From NCBI RefSeq assembly GCF_937927635.1, contig NZ_CALBRW010000019.1, forward strand, positions 1 through 42,955: a stretch of 42,955 nucleotides of DNA, given 5' to 3'. The position numbers and the translations under genes are program-made. This DNA comes from an uncultured Microbacterium sp. (GTDB lineage Bacteria > Actinomycetota > Actinomycetes > Actinomycetales > Microbacteriaceae). The notes under the pieces are model-generated. The model saw only the letters and a list, made by a program, of their open reading frames with translations. It had not been told where the DNA came from and made no database searches. Below, in pieces: positions 8,456-15,941 of the stretch; the stretch's first letter is position 1, and every line of letters begins with the position of its first letter.

Positions 8456-8559
8456 GAGTGCTCCTCGGTCGCTCGGGGTCTTCCATTGTCGCAGGGTCGG
8501 CCCGCCGCCCGGGCCGGATGACGGACGGATGCTGAAGACGGGCCCGCACCGGATGCCGA

Positions 8560-8586
8560 TGTCACACCTGTGCGGGATGATCCGAC
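8560..8586 (+). promoter_or_regulatory. Candidate ECF41 promoter
   Basis: TGTCACA at 8560-8566 is followed, 16 bases later, by CGAC at 8583-8586. As I recall it, the consensus for ECF41 sigma factors is TGTCACA in the -35 and CGTC in the -10 region. The site lies 45 bp before the decarboxylase start, and the ECF41 gene is the next gene downstream. One base of the -10 differs. Confidence 0.6.
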
Positions 8587-8631
8587 AGTACTGATGAAGG
8601 CGTCGAACGGATGCCCGGAGGAAGGAACATC

Positions 8632-9090
8632 ATGACCAGGATCGACATGGCACGCACCAACAAGCTCGGCTACGCCGCGGTGCTCGGGATGGAGGCGTAC
8701 TCCAGCAAGGCCGTGGACAAGCGACTGTACGAGCTCATCAAGCTGCGCGCATCGATCCTCAACGGGTGCGGGTTCTGCGTGGACATGCACTCCACCGACG
8801 GCGCCAAGCACGGCATCCCGCAGCGCGTGCTGCACGCGGTGGGCGCCTGGCAGCATGCCAAGAACCTGTTCGAGCCGAAGGAGCTGGCCGCCCTCGCCCT
8901 GACCGACGCGGTCACCAAGCTGGGCCCCGACACCGTCACCGACGAGATCTGGAACAAGGCCGCCGAGTACTTCGACGAGGGCGAGCTGGGCGGCATCATC
9001 ATGGCCATCGCCACCATCAACGTGTGGAACCGCATCGCCATCGCCACCGAGATGGAGCCGCCGCTGGATGACAAGCACCCCATCGCCTGA
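8632..9090 (+). CDS. Carboxymuconolactone decarboxylase / AhpD-like protein
   Basis: A 152-aa protein of the alkylhydroperoxidase-D-like fold. The redox signature is present: Glu35, then Cys46-Gly-Phe-Cys49 and His53 (NGCGFCVDMH). This suggests thiol-based peroxidase or disulfide-reductase chemistry rather than true carboxymuconolactone decarboxylation. GGAGGAAGG at 8617-8625 supports ATG 8632 over ATG 8611. It sits 48 bp before an ECF41 sigma factor gene and behind a candidate ECF41 promoter. Carboxymuconolactone decarboxylases are one of the three classic partner types of ECF41 sigma factors (with oxidoreductases and epimerases). Confidence 0.9.
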   Translation: MTRIDMARTNKLGYAAVLGMEAYSSKAVDKRLYELIKLRASILNGCGFCVDMHSTDGAKHGIPQRVLHAVGAWQHAKNLFEPKELAALALTDAVTKLGPDTVTDEIWNKAAEYFDEGELGGIIMAIATINVWNRIAIATEMEPPLDDKHPIA

Positions 9091-9138
9091 CGCCGCTCAG
9101 GCAGGGCCGGGCCCCGGCATCCGAGGTAGCGTGAAGAC

Positions 9139-10023
9139 ATGACCCCACCCACTCCTGCCACCCTCGCGTGGGAGGCGGAGCGGGGTCGGCTGGTCGGCAT
9201 CGCCTACCGGATGCTGGGCGACTTCGGCCACGCCGAGGATGTCGTCTCGGAGGTGGCCATCGACGCCCTTCGGGCTGAGAGGGCGGATGCCGAGCTCGTC
9301 CGCTCGTGGCCGGCCTGGCTCACCACGACCTGCGTGCGCCGGTCCATCGACCGGGTGCGCTCGCTGTCGGGCATCCGGGAGGACTACACCGGGCACTGGC
9401 TGCCCGAGCCGGTCGCCACCTCGCGCCTGCCGGAGGATGCCGTGGCCGACCGCGAGATGCTCTCGCTGGCTCTGCTGCACCTGGCCGAGCAGCTCACGCC
9501 CGAGGCCCGTGCTGCGGTCGTGCTGCATCGGGCGTACGGCATGCCCGCCACCGAGATCGGCGAGATCCTGGAGAAGTCGCCGGCCGCGGTGCGGCAGCTG
9601 ATATCGCGCGGCGAGCGGCGGCTGCGGCTGGACGCGGATGCCGCGCATCCACGCACCGTCGACCCGCAGGCGCTGTCTGCACTGGTCGCGGCCGTGCAGA
9701 CCGGGGATCTGGATGCCCTGCTGACGCTGCTGACCGACGACGCCATCCTGTGGACCGATGGCGGAGGCGTCGTCTCGGCCACCCGCAACCCGATCTTCGG
9801 CGCCGAGAAGGTGCACCGGTTCTACGCCGGCGTGCTGGGCAAGGCGAAGGCGTACGGCAGCACGGTCTCCATCGCGCCGCTGGACGTCAACGGCGAGCCG
9901 GGCTTCGCGCTCACGCACTCGGGCCGCACCGATGTGCTGGCCCTCGAGCTCGACGAGGACGGCCGGATCCGCGGCATCCGCCAGGTGTGCAACCCGCACA
10001 AGCTCACGCGGGCCTTCGGCTGA
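9139..10023 (+). CDS. ECF41-type sigma factor with fused SnoaL-like regulatory domain
   Basis: A 294-aa protein. Residues 1-165 hold sigma-70 regions 2 and 4 (GIAYRMLGDFGHAEDVV; a region-4 helix-turn-helix at about 133-160). Residues 175-294 form a SnoaL/NTF2-like domain. Two motifs known from group ECF41 are visible: DGGG at 207-210, and NPHKL at 285-289, a variant of NPDKL. In ECF41 the C-terminal domain replaces an anti-sigma factor, and deletions in it alter activity. The signal is unknown. The adjacent AhpD-like gene with a TGTCACA promoter is the probable target. Actinobacterial relatives are often annotated SigJ. Confidence 0.9.
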   Translation: MTPPTPATLAWEAERGRLVGIAYRMLGDFGHAEDVVSEVAIDALRAERADAELVRSWPAWLTTTCVRRSIDRVRSLSGIREDYTGHWLPEPVATSRLPEDAVADREMLSLALLHLAEQLTPEARAAVVLHRAYGMPATEIGEILEKSPAAVRQLISRGERRLRLDADAAHPRTVDPQALSALVAAVQTGDLDALLTLLTDDAILWTDGGGVVSATRNPIFGAEKVHRFYAGVLGKAKAYGSTVSIAPLDVNGEPGFALTHSGRTDVLALELDEDGRIRGIRQVCNPHKLTRAFG

Positions 10024-10055
10024 GCCGGGCGAGTCCTGAGCCCGCCGTCTCGGCT

Positions 10056-10550
10056 TCAGAACAGCGCTGCGGGCAGGGTGCCCTCGTGTTCGAGCAGCCA
10101 GCGCTTGGTCAGCAGTCCCTCGCCCTCGCGTCCGCCGGAGTAGCCGCCGAGGCCGTCGCCGGCCACCACGCGATGGCACGGCACGATGATCGGGATGGGA
10201 TTGGCGCCCATGATGGAGCCGATGCCGCGGGCCGGCACCGTGGTGCCGCTGCGCGCGGCCAGTTCGCCGTAGGTGACGGTCTCGCCGTGTCCGACGGTGT
10301 CGTACAGCGTCATGAGCACGGCGCGGGTGGCCTCGGTCTGGCGGCCCAGGTCGAAGGGCACGTCGAAGGCCGTCAGCCGCCCGGCGAAGTACGCCTCCAA
10401 CTGCGCCAGCGCCTCGCGCACGAGGTCGTCGGGCTCGCCGGCATCCGCTTCCTCAGCGTCCTTCATCCAGAACACGCGCGTGATGGCGGTGCCGTCGCTC
10501 TCCACTCCGACGGCTCGCACCGGCGTCTGGAGACTGCCGCGGAAAGTCAT
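10056..10550 (-). CDS. ogt: Methylated-DNA--protein-cysteine methyltransferase
   Basis: A 164-aa suicide enzyme that takes the alkyl group from O6-alkylguanine. The active site IIVPCHRVV places the acceptor Cys at residue 125. The helix-turn-helix segment VTYGELAARSGT and the arginine finger region ARGIGSIMGANPIPI precede it, and GGYSGG follows. There is no Ada-type N-terminal zinc domain, so it is the Ogt form. ATG 10550 fits the family. It faces the ECF41 gene tail-to-tail, and lies downstream of and same-strand with the pterin operon, 125 bp away. Confidence 0.93.
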   Translation of the reverse strand: MTFRGSLQTPVRAVGVESDGTAITRVFWMKDAEEADAGEPDDLVREALAQLEAYFAGRLTAFDVPFDLGRQTEATRAVLMTLYDTVGHGETVTYGELAARSGTTVPARGIGSIMGANPIPIIVPCHRVVAGDGLGGYSGGREGEGLLTKRWLLEHEGTLPAALF

Positions 10551-10675
10551 GCTCCGAGGCTACTCGGGGATCTTCTGCTCGCGGAGTTCTCGAACCCGAT
10601 TCTCGCGGGACCCGAATGGCGGGCTCCTCCGCCATGAGGCAGCAATATGGGCCCCGCGAAACTCCCGGACACCCC

Positions 10676-11425
10676 TTACAGCAGGTAGTGCAGCAGCAGC
10701 TCGTCGCCGGCGCGCAGCACCGATGCCAGGTGCGCGGCGGTCGGAGTGAACGGGCCGCGGGTGATCCGCCCGGCCGACCCGGAGTCCACAGCCGGGGCGA
10801 GGGTCAGGTGCAGGGCATCCACGGCCCCGGCGGCCAGCAGCGCACCGAACAGCGACGGTCCGCCCTCGGAGTGGATCCTGCGCAGGCCGCGAGCGGCCAG
10901 ATCCGCGCGCACCAGCGCGAAGTCCACGGCGTTCTCCCCCGCGGAGACCACGTCGGCGACAGCTTCCAGCGCCTCACGTCTGTCAGCAGGAGCGGATGCC
11001 GTCGTCGTCGTGTACACGATCGGGCGCACCGGCGCGTCCGTGAACAGCTCCGATGCGGGATCGAGCGCCAGCCTCCGGCTGACCGTCGCCAGCACGGGGT
11101 GCGCCGGCATCCCGGCATCCACCCGCCACGCGGCCGACGCGTCGTCGAGGCGAAAGCCGCCGTAGCCCTCGTCGCGCAGAGTTCCTGCGCCCACCAGCAC
11201 CACGTCGGCCTCGCGCCGCAGCAGCTCGAACATCCGCCGGTCGGCGGCGTCGCCGAGCGACCCCGACCGCCCCTCGCGCGTGGCCGCCCCGTCGGCACTG
11301 GCGATGAAGTTCACGCGCAGCCAGGTGCCCGAATCGGGGAACGCCGTCTGCGCCAGCAGCGCCTCATCATCCAGAGCGGATGCCGGATTCGGCCAGATCC
11401 GGTCGATCACACCGTCGTCAACCAT
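10676..11425 (-). CDS. RibD C-terminal-type pyrimidine/dihydrofolate reductase
   Basis: A 249-aa NADPH-dependent reductase of the RibD_C (dihydrofolate-reductase-like) family. Characteristic pieces are WLRVNFIASADGAAT near residue 35, DVVLVGAGTLRDEGYG near 75, and LRRIHSEGGPSLFGALL near 180. The deaminase domain of bifunctional RibD is absent. In riboflavin synthesis this fold reduces the diaminopyrimidine intermediate. Stand-alone versions next to folate genes have been proposed to act on pterins, but that is inference here. It starts 12 bp after the folP2-like gene and is the last gene of the four-gene operon. Confidence 0.85.
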   Translation of the reverse strand: MVDDGVIDRIWPNPASALDDEALLAQTAFPDSGTWLRVNFIASADGAATREGRSGSLGDAADRRMFELLRREADVVLVGAGTLRDEGYGGFRLDDASAAWRVDAGMPAHPVLATVSRRLALDPASELFTDAPVRPIVYTTTTASAPADRREALEAVADVVSAGENAVDFALVRADLAARGLRRIHSEGGPSLFGALLAAGAVDALHLTLAPAVDSGSAGRITRGPFTPTAAHLASVLRAGDELLLHYLL

Positions 11426-11437
11426 GCCTCCAGCCTG

Positions 11438-12361
11438 TCAGACGTTGTGCGTGGGGTGCGTGTTGTGCTCGAGCCTGACCGGCTGCCGCCAGCCCTGGAT
11501 GGCCTCGATCATGCGCACGGCGTCGACGGTCTGGGGGATGTCGTGCATGCGCACGATCCGCGCCCCGCTGAGGATGCACGCGGTCATGGCGGCCAGCGAT
11601 CCGGACAGGCGCTCGCCCTGCGGACGGTCGATGGACTCGCCGATGAAGTCCTTGTTGGACACGGCCACCAGCAGCGGCGCGTCGATCGTGGCGATCTCGG
11701 CCAGCCGCCGGGTGATCTCCAGCGTGTGCAGCGTGTTCTTGTCGAGGTCGTGACCGGGATCGATGATCAGCCGCTCGTGCGGCACGCCGGCGGCCTCGGC
11801 ACGCGCCATCCGCTCCACCAGGAACGCCCGCACCTCGCCGACCACGTCGTCGAAGTGCGCGGCGGGCTTCTCGGCCCGCGGCGGACCCACGCTGTGCGTG
11901 ATGACGATGTGCGCCTGGCTCTTCGCGATGACATCCGCCATGCGGGGGTCGCCCAGGCCGCTGGTGTCGTTGATCACGGCGGCACCCGCCTCGATGGCGG
12001 CCTCCGCCACCTCGGCGTTGTTGGTGTCGACCGAGATGACCAGCTCGGGGCGGGCGGCCGTGATGGCCGCCACCACGGGCACCACGCGGTCGATCTCCTC
12101 CGCGGTGGTGACCACGGGGCCGCGCCCGAACGGCACGCCCCCGATGTCCACCCAGTCGGCGCCCTGGTCGCCCGCACGCAGCGCGCTCTCCACCGCGCGA
12201 TCCAGCGCGAACGTGGCGCCCTTGTCGTAGAACGAGTCGGGTGTGCGGTTGATGACCGCCATCACCGCGACCTGGCGTGAGAAGTCGAAGTCACGGATGC
12301 CGATGCGGCGCAGCATCCGATCGCCGGTCTTACCGGCATCCGTTCCTTCGGCCGATGTCAT
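11438..12361 (-). CDS. Dihydropteroate synthase homologue, FolP2 type
   Basis: A 307-aa TIM-barrel protein. Two features point to the actinobacterial FolP2 branch rather than catalytic FolP1: VINRTPDSFYDKGATF in the first loop, and loss of the classic GGESTRPG loop, replaced by DIGGVPFGRGP. DPGHDLDKNT stands where DPGIGFGK is usual, and SNKDFIGE also matches FolP2. Mycobacterial FolP2 has been reported not to function as a dihydropteroate synthase, so folate synthesis should not be assumed. Its ATG overlaps the stop of the upstream FAD reductase by 4 bp, so translation is probably coupled. It shares the operon with folE and a RibD-like reductase. Confidence 0.85.
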   Translation of the reverse strand: MTSAEGTDAGKTGDRMLRRIGIRDFDFSRQVAVMAVINRTPDSFYDKGATFALDRAVESALRAGDQGADWVDIGGVPFGRGPVVTTAEEIDRVVPVVAAITAARPELVISVDTNNAEVAEAAIEAGAAVINDTSGLGDPRMADVIAKSQAHIVITHSVGPPRAEKPAAHFDDVVGEVRAFLVERMARAEAAGVPHERLIIDPGHDLDKNTLHTLEITRRLAEIATIDAPLLVAVSNKDFIGESIDRPQGERLSGSLAAMTACILSGARIVRMHDIPQTVDAVRMIEAIQGWRQPVRLEHNTHPTHNV

Positions 12362-13497
12362 CGAGACGTGCCGATGCTGTCGCGGACAGCGTCGGACGCG
12401 TCCCAGTCGTTCGTGTGCATGGCCGCGCGGACGGTGCCGTCCTTGACCCAGTAGGCGCGGAACGCGCCGCCGTTCGCGACGTCGGTGTTGCCCTCGATGT
12501 CGACGCGGTCGTAGCCGTCGGGGCCGACGCTGCCGAAGTACTCCATGCCCAGGTCGTACTGGTCGGTGAAGAAGTACGGCAGGTGCGAGTACTGCTCACT
12601 GGCTCCGGCGAGGTTGTGCGCGGCGACCTTGCCCTGCTCGATTGCAGTGTCCCAGTGCTCCACGCGGATGCGACGGCCCAGCACGGGGTGCTGCTGCAGG
12701 GCGATGTCGCCGATGGCGTAGATGTCGGGGTCGGAGGTGCGCAGGGTCTCGTCGACCAGCACGCCGCGGTCCACGTCCAGGCCCGCCTGCTCGGCCAGCT
12801 CGATGTTGGGGATGGCGCCGATGCCGACCACGACGAGGTCGGCCTCGGCCATGGCCTCCTCCGTGACCGGGGTGCCCAGACGCAGGTCCACGCCGTGGGC
12901 GCGGTGCAGGTCGGCGAACAGCGTCGCGACCTCCGGGCCCAGGACGGCCACCAGCGGCAGGTCGGCGACCTCGTAGACGGTCACCGCGGCATCCTTCTGA
13001 CGAGCAGCGGAGGCGACCTCCAGGCCGATCCAGCCGGCGCCGACGATGACGACCTTGGCGCCGGGCTTGAGCGCCTCGACGAGCCGCGCGTTGTCCTCGA
13101 TGGTGCGCAGGTAGACGGGGTCCGAGACCTTGTCGGCGACGGGGAAGTGCCGGGGCGACGCCCCGGTGGCCAGCAGCAGCTTGTCGTAGGAGTGCTCGGT
13201 GCTCTCGCCGCCGGCGACGGGCTCGGCGCGCAGGGTGTGCGCGGCCGGGTCGATGGAGACGACCTTCACGCCGCGCTCCAGCTGCACGTTGTTCTCGGTG
13301 TACCAGGCGGCGTCGTGCACCTGCGCCTCTTCGACCTGCTTGCTGCCCAGCAGCACCTCCTTGGAGAGCGGCGGACGCTCGTAGGGAAGGTGGTCCTCCG
13401 CGGAGTAGATGACGACGTCCCCGTCGTACCCCTTCTCACGAAGCTCCGTTGCTGCTGTGGCGGCTGCGAGTCCTCCGCCGACGATCGCGATGGTCAT
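12358..13497 (-). CDS. NAD(P)/FAD-dependent oxidoreductase (ferredoxin-reductase type)
   Basis: A 379-aa flavoprotein. The FAD-binding GGGLAAATAA motif is at residues 7-16, the NAD(P) site VIVGAGWIGLE near 150, and the second FAD motif SDPDIYAIGDIA near 265. The layout matches rubredoxin/putidaredoxin/ferredoxin reductases (BphA4-like). Its electron acceptor is unknown. It lies 40 bp after folE and overlaps the folP2-like gene by 4 bp. The fixed position in a pterin operon suggests a role in keeping a pterin or partner protein reduced, but this is inference. Confidence 0.9.
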   Translation of the reverse strand: MTIAIVGGGLAAATAATELREKGYDGDVVIYSAEDHLPYERPPLSKEVLLGSKQVEEAQVHDAAWYTENNVQLERGVKVVSIDPAAHTLRAEPVAGGESTEHSYDKLLLATGASPRHFPVADKVSDPVYLRTIEDNARLVEALKPGAKVVIVGAGWIGLEVASAARQKDAAVTVYEVADLPLVAVLGPEVATLFADLHRAHGVDLRLGTPVTEEAMAEADLVVVGIGAIPNIELAEQAGLDVDRGVLVDETLRTSDPDIYAIGDIALQQHPVLGRRIRVEHWDTAIEQGKVAAHNLAGASEQYSHLPYFFTDQYDLGMEYFGSVGPDGYDRVDIEGNTDVANGGAFRAYWVKDGTVRAAMHTNDWDASDAVRDSIGTSR

Positions 13498-13537
13498 CTT
13501 GTGTCCTTCCTTCGGTGCTCTGTTGTGCGTCTGGGGC

Positions 13538-14191
13538 TCAGCGCGTGCGATCCGCGGCGAGCGAGAGGAACTCGGCGCGCGAGCGCTGGTCGTCGCGCAG
13601 GATGCCGCGCAGCGCCGACGTCGAGGTCTTGGACCCGGTGGCGCGCGCGCCGCGCAGGGTCATGCAGGTGTGCGTGGCCTCGATGACCACGCCGATGCCG
13701 CGGGGCTGCAGGCGTGCGGCCAGCGCGTCGGCGATCTGCACGGTCAGGCGCTCCTGGGTCTGCGGGCGACGGGCGTAGTAGTCCACCATGCGCGGCAGCT
13801 TCGACAGCCCCACGACCCGGTCCGCAGGCAGGTAGGCCACGTGCGCGACGCCGGTGAACGGCAGCAGGTGGTGCTCGCACAGCGAGTGCACGGGGATGTC
13901 CCGCACCAGGACCAGCTCGTCGTAGCCCTCGGTGTTGGCGAAGGTGGTGAAGTCGAACGGCTCCGGCGACATCAGCTCGGCATAGGCCTCGGCGAAGCGG
14001 CGAGGCGTGCGGGCCATGTCAGGCGCGGCGGGGTCGTCGGGATCGATGCCCAGCGCCTTCAGGAACATCCGGCCGGCCTGCTCGGCGGCGGCCAGGTCGA
14101 CGACTCGGGGAATCGCCTCGATGCGCGTCCGCTGGGGCGCGTCATCGCGCACCTCCAGTGCGCTGCCGTCGTGAATCGCTGTCATCGTCAT
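13538..14191 (-). CDS. folE: GTP cyclohydrolase I
   Basis: A 217-aa enzyme forming dihydroneopterin triphosphate from GTP. Typical segments are RTPRRFAEAYAELMSPEPFD, VRDIPVHSLCEHHLLPFTG (zinc ligands Cys and His), the YLPADRVVGLSKLPR loop, and a late MTLRGARATGSKTSTSALRG with the family's Cys/substrate region. It is the zinc-dependent type I enzyme, not FolE2. GGAGGG about 6 bases before ATG 14191 selects this start over ATG 14227. It opens a four-gene operon running to 10676. The 80 bp upstream is unusually AT-rich and contains an operator-like inverted repeat. Confidence 0.95.
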   Translation of the reverse strand: MTMTAIHDGSALEVRDDAPQRTRIEAIPRVVDLAAAEQAGRMFLKALGIDPDDPAAPDMARTPRRFAEAYAELMSPEPFDFTTFANTEGYDELVLVRDIPVHSLCEHHLLPFTGVAHVAYLPADRVVGLSKLPRMVDYYARRPQTQERLTVQIADALAARLQPRGIGVVIEATHTCMTLRGARATGSKTSTSALRGILRDDQRSRAEFLSLAADRTR

Positions 14192-14213
14192 GGCCACCCT
14201 CCGTGCCTCTGTA

Positions 14214-14266
14214 CTTCTATAAGACACCGAACAGCTTCTAAATGCAAGTCTTATATTTTTTAGAAG
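14214..14266 (-). promoter_or_regulatory. AT-rich operator-like repeat upstream of folE
   Basis: The + strand reads CTTCTATAAGAC at 14214-14225, CTTCTA again at 14235-14240, then GTCTTATA at 14248-14255 and TAGAAG at 14261-14266. The outer elements form an inverted repeat (TATAAGAC/GTCTTATA flanked by CTTCTA/TAGAAG). The region stands out in a GC-rich genome and ends 22 bp before the folE start. The bound regulator is unknown. Confidence 0.55.
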
Positions 14267-14272
14267 GACGAC

Positions 14273-14551
14273 TCACGCATCTGCCACGAGTTCGAGGCGC
14301 CTCTCGATGTGCGCGAGATCGGCGCGGATGCGGGCGATGGATGCCGGGGAGAACCTGCGCACCTGCAGCGACAGGATGACCTCGGCATCGATGGGGCTGA
14401 TGTCCAGCTCCGCGCACAGCGCCCGATTCAGCGCCGCGTCATCGCCCTCGGTCGTGGCGCACACCTCGAGGATCCTCGGCGCCTGCTCCGCCGCCATCAG
14501 CGTGATGCCGAGCAGCCACCGTCGGCCCTGCAGGTTCTGCTTCTCGCTCAT
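14273..14551 (-). CDS. 92-aa helical protein, function unknown
   Basis: A short soluble, alpha-helical protein. Residues about 47-88 (ELDISPIDAEVILSLQVRRFSPASIARIRADLAHIERRL) recall the helical segment of DNA gyrase/topoisomerase IV subunit A that reads AQAILDMxLxRLTxLExxKI. This suggests descent from, or mimicry of, that region. The similarity is by eye only. It precedes folE by 82 bp on the same strand, but folE appears to have its own promoter region. No catalytic motif is visible. Confidence 0.6.
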   Translation of the reverse strand: MSEKQNLQGRRWLLGITLMAAEQAPRILEVCATTEGDDAALNRALCAELDISPIDAEVILSLQVRRFSPASIARIRADLAHIERRLELVADA

Positions 14552-14609
14552 GATCAGACCCTAGCCCGCGCGGCGTGCGGCATCCAGAGGCGAGAGCGGA
14601 TGCCTGTGA

Positions 14610-14915
14610 TCAGACCGCCGGGCGGAAGAACTTCACCGGCTGGATGGTGATGTCTTTCCAGACTCCGCCGGTGATGTACGGCTCCGCGTCGTACCAGGCG
14701 CGGAAGGCGTCCTCGTCGGGGAACTCGACATGCAGCGACGAGCCGATCATGGCCCCGCCGTCATCGACCAGCGCGGCGGCGCTGCGCAGCACGCCGGCAT
14801 CCGCCAGGCGCTGCGCCCCGGCCAGGTGCTCGGCGCGCACGGCCAGACGCCGGCCGGGTGCGCCCTCGTCGGTGCCATCCAGACCGGTGACGATGTATTC
14901 GACTGCTTCGCTCAT
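14610..14915 (-). CDS. YciI family protein
   Basis: A 101-aa single-domain protein with a ferredoxin-like alpha/beta fold. The segment SSLHVEFPDEDAFRAWYDAEPYITGGVWKD is the YCII signature: the conserved Asp/His-like pair region followed by the DPY-like turn, here EPY. Family members are small and mostly uncharacterised; some act in dehalogenation or binding. It lies 9 bp from the end of the CDF gene on the same strand, so it could be cotranscribed. Confidence 0.85.
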   Translation of the reverse strand: MSEAVEYIVTGLDGTDEGAPGRRLAVRAEHLAGAQRLADAGVLRSAAALVDDGGAMIGSSLHVEFPDEDAFRAWYDAEPYITGGVWKDITIQPVKFFRPAV

Positions 14916-14924
14916 GGAATCAGG

Positions 14925-15941
14925 TTAGGACCTCGCACGCACGCGCACGAGGAAGTCATCGACGTTGTGCAGATGATCGCGCACGCTGCGCTCGGCGGCA
15001 TCCGCTGCATCCGGATGCTGTGGATCGGCCACCACGATGGCATCGCCCTGCAGGCGGTGGCCCACCCAGCGCAGGCGGATGCGCTCGACGCCGACAAGGC
15101 CGTCGACGTGACCGAGCGCGTGCTCGACACGCTCGACGAGCTCCGGCTCGACGCCGTCCAGCAGGCGCCGTCCGACGCTGCGGATCGTGCCGAGCAGCAG
15201 CACGAAGATCGCCGCGGAGATGACCAGGCCGACGATCGGGTCGGCCAGCGGGAAGCCTGCCAGCACGCCGATGCCACCGACCACGACAGCCAGCGACGTG
15301 AAGCCATCCGTGCGGGCGTGCACGCCGTCGGCGACCAATGCCGCGGAGCCGATGCGCCGGCCGACCCGGATGCGGTAGACGGCGACGGACTCGTTGCCGA
15401 GGAACCCGATGATGCCGGCTGCGATCACCCAGCCCAGGTTCTCCAAGGGCTGCGGGTGGATGATCCGATCGACGGACTGCCAGGCCGCGACGATCGCAGA
15501 CAGGGCGACGACGAACACGATGAAGAGCCCCGCGAGATCCTCGGCACGGCCGAGACCGAACGTGTAACGGCGGGATGCCGCCCGGCGGCCCAGCACGAAC
15601 GCGATCCACAGCGGCACGGCCGTGAGGGCGTCGGAGAAGTTGTGGATGGTGTCAGCCAGGAGCGCCACCGAGCCGCTGAATGCGACGACGGCGCCCTGCA
15701 GCACCGTGGTGATCAGCAGCAGCACCAGGCTGATCTTCAGGGCCCGGATGCCTGCGGCATTCGCTTCCATAGCGTCGTCGATGGCGTCAGCCGCGTCGTG
15801 CGTGTGCGGCACGAACAGGCCGTACAGGAATCCCTTGAAGCCGGTCGGATGCTCGTGGTGGTGGTCACCGTGGCCGTGGCCGTGGCCGTGGCCGTGGGCA
15901 TGCTCGTGCTCGCGGTCGTGGTGCGTGTGCTCTGCGGTCAT
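14925..15941 (-). CDS. Cation diffusion facilitator, probable Ni/Co/Zn exporter
   Basis: A 338-aa CDF transporter. Residues 5-32 are extremely His-rich (alternating HxH, with an HGHGHGHGH run), a metal-buffering N-terminus. Six TM segments follow. The metal-site motifs are visible: LADTIHNFSDAL in TM2 (HxxxD) and ALVADGVHARTDGF in TM5 (HxxxD). The C-terminal cytoplasmic ferredoxin-like domain begins near residue 255. Its ATG overlaps the stop of the upstream KmtR-type regulator gene by 4 bp, so regulator and exporter are translationally coupled. In Mycobacterium tuberculosis KmtR controls a CDF exporter, which supports nickel/cobalt as substrate. Confidence 0.9.
   Translation of the reverse strand: MTAEHTHHDREHEHAHGHGHGHGHGDHHHEHPTGFKGFLYGLFVPHTHDAADAIDDAMEANAAGIRALKISLVLLLITTVLQGAVVAFSGSVALLADTIHNFSDALTAVPLWIAFVLGRRAASRRYTFGLGRAEDLAGLFIVFVVALSAIVAAWQSVDRIIHPQPLENLGWVIAAGIIGFLGNESVAVYRIRVGRRIGSAALVADGVHARTDGFTSLAVVVGGIGVLAGFPLADPIVGLVISAAIFVLLLGTIRSVGRRLLDGVEPELVERVEHALGHVDGLVGVERIRLRWVGHRLQGDAIVVADPQHPDAADAAERSVRDHLHNVDDFLVRVRARS

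Noticed and set aside
7025..8521. Long + strand open frame over threonine synthase
   Set aside because: An antisense artefact of GC-rich third codon positions; the - strand encodes the complete enzyme. The same applies to long antisense frames over the MFS, M20, DHPS, FAD-reductase, SulP and flavocytochrome genes.
11438..12361. Canonical FolP1 dihydropteroate synthase
   Set aside because: The GGESTRPG and DPGIGFGK loops are replaced by FolP2-type sequences.
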